Origin: Bordetella ansorpii
Lineage (GTDB): Bacteria; Pseudomonadota; Gammaproteobacteria; Burkholderiales; Burkholderiaceae_B
DNA: 64,000 bases
NCBI RefSeq assembly: GCF_900078705.1
Contig: NZ_FKIF01000007.1
Span: 496,001-560,000 of the forward strand
Reading direction: 5' to 3'
In this document: positions 17,534 to 24,159 of the stretch, piece by piece
Layout of the letters: every line of letters starts with the position of its first letter
Position numbering within the stretch: the first letter of the stretch is position 1
Program-made: the position numbers and the translations under genes
Notes under the pieces: generated by a model
The model's database searches: none
What the model was told of the DNA's origin: nothing
The model's input: only the letters and a program-made list of their open reading frames with translations

Positions 17534-18414
17534 GCCGAGGCACGGTGCCCTGCGCGCGCACGATACCGCTCCACCCATCCCACGGATTGCGCGATGCCGC
17601 CGAACGGAAAGAAATGCAGGCTCACTGCGCCATGCCCTTGCGTCAGCCCGGTGGCCAGGCGATCCACGAAGACATCCGGCCCCGCCGCGCCGAACAGCCT
17701 GCCCAGCGAGATGCCGTACTTGGACCACATGGACGCGCATGCGCTGACGCCGCACAAGGCGGCATAGCGGGCCAGCACCGCGATACCCGCGGGGCCTGGC
17801 ACGCCCACGCGCACGGGATACTCGATGCCACGCTCGCGCAGCGTTTCCAACCACGTCAACACGGCGTCGGCATCGAATCCGAACTGCGTGACGATCATGG
17901 GCGTCATGCCGCGCGCGGCGATGCCGTGGCACTTGCGATCAAGCACCTCCCATCGCTGGGCCTCGCTCATGACCGGATGGCCTTCCGGATGCCCTCCCAC
18001 GCCGACCACCCGGATGCCCGAACGCTCGAAGACGCCGGTTTCGATCAACGAAGCGCTGTCGGGAAACGGCCCCAACGGCGCCGGCGGGTCTCCCGCGATC
18101 ACGAAGCAGCGATCGACGCCGGCTTCGGCGACCGCGCGCCGGACGAAGCAATCAAGCTCGGCAAGCGAGGCGATACGACGAGCGGAAAGGTGCGGCATGG
18201 GCTCCAGGCCCAGTCCGCGCACGGCCCGCGCCGCGGCCAGCCGCGCGTCGTTGTCCTGGCCGGGCAGGTACGGAATGGCAATGGTCGACCCGGGCACTAT
18301 CCGCGAAGCCGCGGCGGTCAGCGCCGTGATGTCTCTCGCGCTGACTTCCAACGAATAGCCGTCGGTGATGGTGCCGGGGGACGGCGTGGAAAGGCCGGGA
18401 TGAATCAAGGACAT
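17530..18414 (-). CDS. methylenetetrahydrofolate reductase-like protein (MetF family)
   Basis: 294 residues, the size of bacterial MetF. A MetF-type TIM barrel is suggested by SLEVSARD (Glu23 at the place of the E. coli catalytic Glu28), PMPHLSARRI (compare APHLTC), CFVIAGDPPAP (compare VALRGDLP) and GMTPMIVTQFGFDADAV (compare TQFFFD). Sequence between motifs is divergent, so it may be a specialised paralogue rather than the housekeeping enzyme. It lies 60 bp downstream of metR on the same strand, within a methionine locus that appears not to need methyl-folate. Start 18414 is preferred over 18444 by alignment to the family N-terminus. Confidence 0.75.
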   Translation of the reverse strand: MSLIHPGLSTPSPGTITDGYSLEVSARDITALTAAASRIVPGSTIAIPYLPGQDNDARLAAARAVRGLGLEPMPHLSARRIASLAELDCFVRRAVAEAGVDRCFVIAGDPPAPLGPFPDSASLIETGVFERSGIRVVGVGGHPEGHPVMSEAQRWEVLDRKCHGIAARGMTPMIVTQFGFDADAVLTWLETLRERGIEYPVRVGVPGPAGIAVLARYAALCGVSACASMWSKYGISLGRLFGAAGPDVFVDRLATGLTQGHGAVSLHFFPFGGIAQSVGWVERYRARAGHRASA

Positions 18415-18474
18415 CGCTGATGGGCACGCCGAACGGCTCGGCAAGCAAGTGGCGTTTACGTTCGACCGTGAGGC

Positions 18475-19386
18475 TCAGCCATTGGCGTGTTGCGCAATGG
18501 CTGCGGCAGGCTGGCGGGCGAGTTCAATGAAGGCCCGCACATAATCGATGCCGGTCTCCGACTCGCGCGCCCCCAGGAAAATCTGCTTGGCGATGCCGCG
18601 CGCGCCCAGCCGCACGGGTACCACGTCCATCCTGGCCGCATATTCCTCGACCAGCCAGCGCGGCAGCGCGGCCACCCCACGGCCGCTGGCCACCATCTGC
18701 ACCATGATGTCGGTGGTCTCGATGGCCTTGTGGCGCTTGGGCGTGACGCCGGCGGGCAGCAGGAACTGGTTGTAGATGTCCAGGCGCTCGATGTCCACGG
18801 GGTAGCTGATCAGCACCTCCTGGGTCAGTTGCTGGGGCTTCACGCAGGCTGCCTGCGCCAGGGCATGGCCCTTGGCCACGACCAGCACCTGCTCGTAGTC
18901 GAACACGGGCTCGAACTTCAGGCCCGGCTTGAACAAGGGATCGGGCGTGACCAGCAGGTCGATCTCGTAGCCGAACAGCGCGCCGATCCCGCCGAACTGG
19001 AACTTCTGCTTGACGTCCACATCCACGTCGGGCCACGCGGCCAGATAGGGCGAGACCACCTTCAGCAGCCACTGGTAGCAGGGATGGCATTCCATGCCGA
19101 TGCGCAAGGCTCCCCGCTCGCCTTGCGCGAACTGGCCCAGGCGCTCTTCGGCCAGATCCAGTTGGGGCAGCACCCGGTTGGCCACCGCCAGCAGATATTG
19201 CCCCGCCTGCGTCAGGCGCAGGCTGCGCCCTTCGCGCAGCCAGATGTCGGTGCCCAGTTGCTGCTCCAGCTTCTTCATGCTGTGGCTCAGGGCCGATTGG
19301 GTCAGGTTCAGCACGCCCGCGGCGGCGGTCAGCGACCCCTGCTTCTCGACCTGCTGCACGATGCTGAGATGGATGCGCTCAAGCAT
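18475..19386 (-). CDS. metR: LysR-family methionine biosynthesis regulator MetR
   Basis: 303 residues. The N-terminus MLERIHLSIVQQVEKQGSLT and the recognition helix region LTQSALSHSMKKLEQQLGT are hallmarks of MetR, the homocysteine-responsive activator of metE and metH. The effector domain is complete. A perfect MetR consensus site (TGAA-N5-TTCA) lies 6 bp upstream of its start, in the region shared with the divergent flavin reductase-MesX-MesD genes. It is therefore likely to repress itself and activate the methionine synthase operon. Confidence 0.9.
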   Translation of the reverse strand: MLERIHLSIVQQVEKQGSLTAAAGVLNLTQSALSHSMKKLEQQLGTDIWLREGRSLRLTQAGQYLLAVANRVLPQLDLAEERLGQFAQGERGALRIGMECHPCYQWLLKVVSPYLAAWPDVDVDVKQKFQFGGIGALFGYEIDLLVTPDPLFKPGLKFEPVFDYEQVLVVAKGHALAQAACVKPQQLTQEVLISYPVDIERLDIYNQFLLPAGVTPKRHKAIETTDIMVQMVASGRGVAALPRWLVEEYAARMDVVPVRLGARGIAKQIFLGARESETGIDYVRAFIELARQPAAAIAQHANG

Positions 19387-19391
19387 TCAGA

Positions 19392-19404
19392 TGAACCATA
19401 TTCA
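19392..19404. promoter_or_regulatory. MetR binding site TGAACCATATTCA
   Basis: An exact match to the published MetR consensus TGAANNNNNTTCA, located in the intergenic region between metR and the divergent flavin reductase gene. Position next to the metR start suits autoregulation; distance to the other operon (about 150 bp to the start codon) is compatible with activation. Confidence 0.8.
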
Positions 19405-19551
19405 TGGATTTGTGAAATAAAACCATTTTACGTCATCGTAGCCGAGCTTTAGCATGCGTCCCTGTTGCGCGTTTGCTTGAGCACGGAAAAGCTCAGGGCG
19501 AGGTCGGCCGGATCTCCCGGCGCCGCACAGATCCACCCCATGAGAGCAGCC

Positions 19552-20133
19552 ATGACACGTCCCCTCCGTCTCGCAGCCGTTTCCGGCGGAATGCAACGCC
19601 CCTCCAAGGCCGCCGCCCTGGCGGAACACCTGCTGGATCTGATCGCCGGCGAAGTCCCGTGCGAACCGCGCCTGGTCGAGCTGGGCCAGCTTGCCCCGCA
19701 CCTTGCCGGCGCGGTCTGGCGGTCCCAGTTGCCGGCGACGGTGGAGCGCGAGCTTGCGGCGGTCGAACAAGCGGACATCCTGGTGGTGACCACCCCGGTC
19801 TACCGCGGCTCGTACACGGGCCTGTTCAAGCACTTCTTCGACTTCATCCACCAGGACGCCCTGATCGACAAGCCGGTCTTGTTGGCCGCCACCGGCGGCA
19901 GCGAACGCCATGCCCTGATGATCGATCACCAGTTGCGGCCGTTATTCAGCTTCTTCCAGGCGCGCACGCTGCCGCTGGGCGTCTATGCGACCGACAAGGA
20001 TTTCGCCGGCTACCGACTGCAGGACGAGGCCCTGATCCAGCGGGCCAGGCTGGCGGTCGATCGCGCCTTGCCCCTGATCGGATCGACGCTGGACGCAAGA
20101 TTCTGCGCCGCCGGGGAGGCGGTCGCGGCCTGA
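19552..20133 (+). CDS. NAD(P)H-dependent FMN reductase (MsuE/SsuE-like)
   Basis: 193 residues with the flavodoxin-like FMN reductase fold: SGGMQRPSKAAALAEHLL as the phosphate loop, VVTTPVYRGSYTGLFKHFFD as the central flavin-binding segment and LLAATGGSERHALM after it. Such enzymes supply reduced flavin to oxygen-dependent partners such as MsuD and SsuD monooxygenases. Upstream ATGs at 19465 and 19540 are possible; 19552 is chosen for its purine-rich upstream sequence and fit to the fold. It is the first gene of a three-gene set with MesX and MesD. Reduced flavin supply would fit the reported oxygen need of MesD systems, but that link is inference. Confidence 0.85.
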   Translation: MTRPLRLAAVSGGMQRPSKAAALAEHLLDLIAGEVPCEPRLVELGQLAPHLAGAVWRSQLPATVERELAAVEQADILVVTTPVYRGSYTGLFKHFFDFIHQDALIDKPVLLAATGGSERHALMIDHQLRPLFSFFQARTLPLGVYATDKDFAGYRLQDEALIQRARLAVDRALPLIGSTLDARFCAAGEAVAA

Positions 20134-20198
20134 AGCAAGGCCCATTCCAAAAACAACCCGTTCCGACTTTATTGCGGGAACCCGAGCGTCAGTACACC

Positions 20199-21185
20199 AT
20201 GAGCCAAGCATTCACCTTCAGCATCAAAAGCATCCGCTTCGACGAAAACTACCAGCCGTCGGACAACACGCGCATCACCACCAACTTTGCCAATCTGGCC
20301 AGGGGCGCGAGCCGCCAGGAGAACCTGCGCAACACCCTGCGCATGATCGACAACCGCTTCAACAGCCTGGCGCATTGGGACAACCCGAACGGGGACCGCT
20401 ACGCCGTCGAACTCGACATCATCTCCGCCGAGATGACCATTGACGCGGAAAGCGGAAACGGCGTCTTCCCGCTGATCGAGATACTGAGACCCAATATCCT
20501 CGACAAGAAGACCAACGAACGCATCGAAGGCATCCCGGGAAACAATTTCTCGTCCTACGTGCGCGACTACGATTTCAGCGTCGTGCTGACGGAGCACAAC
20601 ACCAACAAGCCCGCCTTCAGCATGCCGGACGATTTCGGCGACCTGCACGGCAAGCTGTTCAAGCATTTCCTGAACTCGGATGCCTACAAAGAGCGCTTGC
20701 GCAAGTCGCCGGTCATCTGCATCAGCGCGTCGAGCAGCAAGACCTATCACCGCACCGAGAACCGGCATCCCATCCTGGGCGTCGAGTATCTGCAGAACGA
20801 GTTCTCGTCGACCGACCAATACTTCGCCAAGATGGGGCTGCAAGTGCGCTACTTCATGCCGCCCGGCAGCGTCGCGCCCTTCGCCTTCTACTTCCGGGGC
20901 GACCTGCTTGGCGACTACACCAATCTGGAACTCATCGGTACCATCAGCACGATGGAAACCTTCCAGAAGATCTACCGCCCCGAGATCTACAACGCCAACT
21001 CGGCAGCGGGTAATCTTTACCGACCGAGCCTGAAGAACCAGGACTACTCATTGACCCAGATCGTCTACGACCGCGAAGAGCGCAGCCAACTGGCCGTCAA
21101 GCAGGGAAAGTTCACGGAAGAGCACTTCATCAAGCCATACCGGAATGTGCTCGAACAGTGGGCCGCCGCCAACCATTCCCTGTGA
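20199..21185 (+). CDS. mesX: DUF1852 protein, MesX-like
   Basis: 328 residues with the DUF1852 character: FTFSIKSIRFDENYQPSDNT at the start, a middle segment ISASSSKTYHRTENRHPILG and a C-terminal LTQIVYDREERSQLA. No membrane segment or signal. DUF1852 proteins (MesX) are required together with MesD for folate-independent methionine synthesis in Acinetobacter baylyi, as reported by Price and colleagues; the biochemical role of MesX is unknown. The gene follows the flavin reductase by 65 bp and precedes mesD by 29 bp. ATG 20199 is selected because the domain begins immediately and homologues start with MSQ-type sequences. Confidence 0.88.
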   Translation: MSQAFTFSIKSIRFDENYQPSDNTRITTNFANLARGASRQENLRNTLRMIDNRFNSLAHWDNPNGDRYAVELDIISAEMTIDAESGNGVFPLIEILRPNILDKKTNERIEGIPGNNFSSYVRDYDFSVVLTEHNTNKPAFSMPDDFGDLHGKLFKHFLNSDAYKERLRKSPVICISASSSKTYHRTENRHPILGVEYLQNEFSSTDQYFAKMGLQVRYFMPPGSVAPFAFYFRGDLLGDYTNLELIGTISTMETFQKIYRPEIYNANSAAGNLYRPSLKNQDYSLTQIVYDREERSQLAVKQGKFTEEHFIKPYRNVLEQWAAANHSL

Positions 21186-21214
21186 CCCACCAATAAAACC
21201 AGGACCCATCCGTC

Positions 21215-22243
21215 ATGAAAAAACTGTTGCCCACCTCCACCGCCGGCAGCCTGCCCAAGCCCTCCTGGCTGGCCCAGCCCGAAAAGCTCTGGTCGCCCTG
21301 GAAGCTGCAGGATGAGGAACTGATCGAAGGCAAACGCGATGCCCTGCGCCTGTCGCTGCAGGAACAGCAGCACGCCGGCATCGACATCGTCAGCGACGGC
21401 GAGCAGACCCGCCAGCACTTCGTCACCACGTTCATCGAGCACCTGAGCGGCGTGGATTTCGAAAAGCGCGAGACCGTCCGGATCCGCGATCGCTATGACG
21501 CGAGCGTGCCGACCGTCGTCGGCGCCGTCAGCCGCCAGAAGCCGGTTTTCGTGGAAGACGCCAAGTTCCTGCGCCAGCAGACCAAGCAGCCCATCAAGTG
21601 GGCCCTGCCCGGTCCCATGACCATGATCGATACGCTGTACGACGCCCACTACAAGAGCCGCGAAAAACTGGCCTGGGAATTCGCCACGATCCTGAACCAG
21701 GAAGCCCGCGAACTGGAAGCAGCCGGTGTCGACATCATCCAGTTCGACGAGCCCGCCTTCAACGTCTTCTTCGACGAAGTGAACGACTGGGGCGTGGCCA
21801 CCCTGGAGCGCGCGATCGAGGGCCTGAAATGCGAGACCGCCGTGCACATCTGCTACGGCTACGGCATCAAGGCCAATACGGACTGGAAGAAGACGCTGGG
21901 CTCGGAGTGGCGCCAGTACGAGGAATCCTTCCCCAAGCTGCAGCAGTCGAATATCGACATCGTCTCGCTGGAATGCCACAACTCGCATGTGCCGATCGAC
22001 CTGATCGAACTGATTCGCGGCAAGAAGGTGATGGTGGGCGCCATCGACGTGGCCACCAACAACGTCGAAACGCCCGAGGAAGTCGCCAACACGCTGCGCA
22101 AGGCGCTGAAGTTCGTCGACGCCGACAAGCTCTATCCTTGCACCAATTGCGGCATGGCGCCCTTGCCTCGCGCGGTGGCCAGAGGCAAGCTGAGCGCGCT
22201 GAGCGCGGGCGCAGAGATCATCCGAAGAGAACTCTCGGCCTGA
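21215..22243 (+). CDS. mesD: core MetE-family methionine synthase, MesD-like
   Basis: 342 residues equivalent only to the C-terminal catalytic half of cobalamin-independent methionine synthase (MetE is about 750 residues). The zinc and homocysteine ligands are in place: His211 and Cys213 (HICYGYG), Glu253 (SLECHNS) and Cys312 (CTNCGMAPL). The N-terminal folate-associated half of MetE is absent, as in the short 'core' synthases. Linkage to DUF1852, a flavin reductase and metR identifies the MesD type, which takes its methyl group from a donor other than methyl-tetrahydrofolate and needs oxygen. Start ATG 21215 gives the family N-terminus LLPTSTAGSLPKP. Confidence 0.88.
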   Translation: MKKLLPTSTAGSLPKPSWLAQPEKLWSPWKLQDEELIEGKRDALRLSLQEQQHAGIDIVSDGEQTRQHFVTTFIEHLSGVDFEKRETVRIRDRYDASVPTVVGAVSRQKPVFVEDAKFLRQQTKQPIKWALPGPMTMIDTLYDAHYKSREKLAWEFATILNQEARELEAAGVDIIQFDEPAFNVFFDEVNDWGVATLERAIEGLKCETAVHICYGYGIKANTDWKKTLGSEWRQYEESFPKLQQSNIDIVSLECHNSHVPIDLIELIRGKKVMVGAIDVATNNVETPEEVANTLRKALKFVDADKLYPCTNCGMAPLPRAVARGKLSALSAGAEIIRRELSA

Positions 22244-22333
22244 TGCCGGTGCGAAGCCGCAGCGTGTCAGGAGGAATCCAGACCACGCGCGCGGCATTTT
22301 TTGCGTTGTACGCCGCCAGCCTTGCAAGACGGA

Positions 22334-23614
22334 TCACGCCAACGCCCGTCCAATCCCGGCCAGTCGCCTGACGATGGGATCGATCACTGCAGCACGCGCA
22401 CCCAGTTGCTTGGCAATGGCGCCGAATCGGGGCGCCAATGACAGCATTCCATCGATGATGCCGGACGCCTGCGCAGGTTCGATCCGATAGGAATCGGCCA
22501 GGCGCAGCAGATCGGCCCTTACCGGATCCCTCGAACTTCCGCCGGCAAAGGCAAGCGTGTGATAGCCGCCCGGCCCTTCCATGCAGGTCAGGTCATAGGC
22601 CGGCGAAATCGCCCAACGCTGCCGCCCGTCGAGGATGAAGGCGAAGTTCTTGGCGTGATCATCGCGAACACTCATGGCGGCATTGAAGACTGCACGCGTA
22701 TAAGCCTGCAGGTAATCGCTGTCGGGCACGCCCAAGCGAGCCATCACCTCCGCGATATTGACGTAATCCAGGCCAATCTCGCGATGCGAAAAGTGAATCA
22801 TCCCGCCAAGCGTGTGGCAATGCGTGCGGCGCTGCCCCATCCGATCAAAACGGCGTGTGGCGAACGCGGGCTTCCCATTGATGTCCAGCAAGCAGCTATC
22901 CATCACATCCAGCCCCGCTTCCCGTGCGCACTCCATGTAGGCCTGCTCCAGCACAGGGGCATCCACAGGCTCATCCCTGGCCGCGAACTTGATAAGCCAG
23001 GAGGAAAAGCCCGCAGGCGGAATTCCGGTGGTTACCCTTGCCCGCCGCATGCTTGCGTCCAGATCCAGCATGATCTTTGGCCGAGCGCCTTGAGGGGAAC
23101 TGCCCGCGGTCAAGAGGGCCCTGGAAACGTCTGCCAGCGCACCATCGATCGCGGCCTCCACCTCGTGGCCCAGCGCATCCAGGGAGATCTCACCCTCCGC
23201 GGCGCTCTCCATGGCCGGTTTGAAGCTCAATGCGCCCCACGCCCGGTCGGCGATGAAAGCCAGGCGGGCCGCGGGCGAGATGAAGCGCGGATCGACCTGC
23301 TGCCGGGCGATTGCCTTATCCATCAGGTACCGGCCCCAACCATCAGGCAGGGCGTCATTCAACAGCCCGGGCAAGCCTTCGAAATCCTGAGGAAGATTGC
23401 GCTGCTGCGCGCTCGACCAGACACCCGTGACGGCCGGCAGCACAAGAGGCGACAGACGAAGGTCCTGCGCGATGGCCTGCTCCGTCCATTCAAAGAGAGT
23501 GCGCCGTGCAGAAACCTCATAGTTCAGGCGCCCCACCAGCATGGGCTGCGCCAGGTGATGAGCCCAGACCTGCACCCGATGAATCGGAGACGCCAACCAG
23601 GCTTTATCAAACAT
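22334..23614 (-). CDS. hipA: HipA-family serine/threonine kinase toxin
   Basis: 426 residues, typical of HipA. Visible elements: an N-terminal subdomain, the Gly-rich GSSPQGARPKIML that forms the ATP or activation loop, RRFDR, the catalytic MSVRDDHAKNF (Asp318 as base, Asn323) and the Mg-binding SPAYDLT (Asp341). E. coli HipA phosphorylates glutamyl-tRNA synthetase and causes persistence; the target of this member is unknown. The ATG shares one base with the stop codon of hipB (TGATG), so translation is coupled. All kinase residues appear intact. The end at 22334 is followed by a convergent gene 90 bp away. Confidence 0.9.
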   Translation of the reverse strand: MFDKAWLASPIHRVQVWAHHLAQPMLVGRLNYEVSARRTLFEWTEQAIAQDLRLSPLVLPAVTGVWSSAQQRNLPQDFEGLPGLLNDALPDGWGRYLMDKAIARQQVDPRFISPAARLAFIADRAWGALSFKPAMESAAEGEISLDALGHEVEAAIDGALADVSRALLTAGSSPQGARPKIMLDLDASMRRARVTTGIPPAGFSSWLIKFAARDEPVDAPVLEQAYMECAREAGLDVMDSCLLDINGKPAFATRRFDRMGQRRTHCHTLGGMIHFSHREIGLDYVNIAEVMARLGVPDSDYLQAYTRAVFNAAMSVRDDHAKNFAFILDGRQRWAISPAYDLTCMEGPGGYHTLAFAGGSSRDPVRADLLRLADSYRIEPAQASGIIDGMLSLAPRFGAIAKQLGARAAVIDPIVRRLAGIGRALA

Positions 23615-23991
23615 CAGGCCCCCGCCTTGCCTCTGACTCGCTTATGGACAGACGTCGCCGCCCCACCCATCTCCACGTAGCGTTGGTGGGAATCGAGGTC
23701 AGGGAAGTGAGGGGATTCGAGCATCCGGATGAGGTCGCAGCCATGCCCGAATGCAAGCAACAGCCGCAGAAGGCTTTCACCTGAGACAGGGTCCCCCTTC
23801 TCCACGGCCTTGACGGTCTGCACCGAAACGCCGGCACGCTCGGCCACGTCGGCTTGCCGCCAATCGAACGCCACACGCTGGCGGCGCAGACGTTCGCCGA
23901 TCTGCCGCGAGACCTCCAACATGTTGCTCAGGACCGGTTCGTAGCCCTGATCTACCCGTAAGAGATCGTCTAGTGTCTTCATAGACGGCAT
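23614..23991 (-). CDS. hipB: HipB-like antitoxin, XRE family
   Basis: 125 residues. The Cro/CI-type helix-turn-helix spans residues about 25-80 (IGERLRRQRVAFDWRQADVA, then VSVQTVKAVEKGDPVSG). The N- and C-terminal tails are short and charged. The start at 23991 is chosen because GAGGGGG lies about 5 bases upstream; the longer TTG start at 24018 would overlap the operator. HipB neutralises HipA and represses the operon cooperatively with it. The paired operator half-sites are at 24007-24028. Confidence 0.85.
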   Translation of the reverse strand: MPSMKTLDDLLRVDQGYEPVLSNMLEVSRQIGERLRRQRVAFDWRQADVAERAGVSVQTVKAVEKGDPVSGESLLRLLLAFGHGCDLIRMLESPHFPDLDSHQRYVEMGGAATSVHKRVRGKAGA

Positions 23992-24006
23992 GGTAGCCCC
24001 CTCATC

Positions 24007-24028
24007 AAGGTATTTCAACAGATACCTT
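24007..24028. promoter_or_regulatory. hipBA operator candidate, AAGGTAT-N8-ATACCTT
   Basis: A perfect inverted repeat of 7 bases with an 8-base spacer ends 16 bp upstream of the hipB start. The E. coli HipB operators have the same geometry (TATCC-N8-GGATA), with differently oriented arms. Spacing and location strongly suggest an autoregulatory site. Confidence 0.65.
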
Positions 24029-24159
24029 AGAGGATCAACGCTGACACCAATAGGCGCCAGAAGCGGGATCCGATTGAACGCGACGCCAACGTTCGATCGG
24101 GCTGACAGGACCGGCGTCCGCCCTTCTCTTTCAGCCCCCGCTGCTGCGGGCCATCCTGA

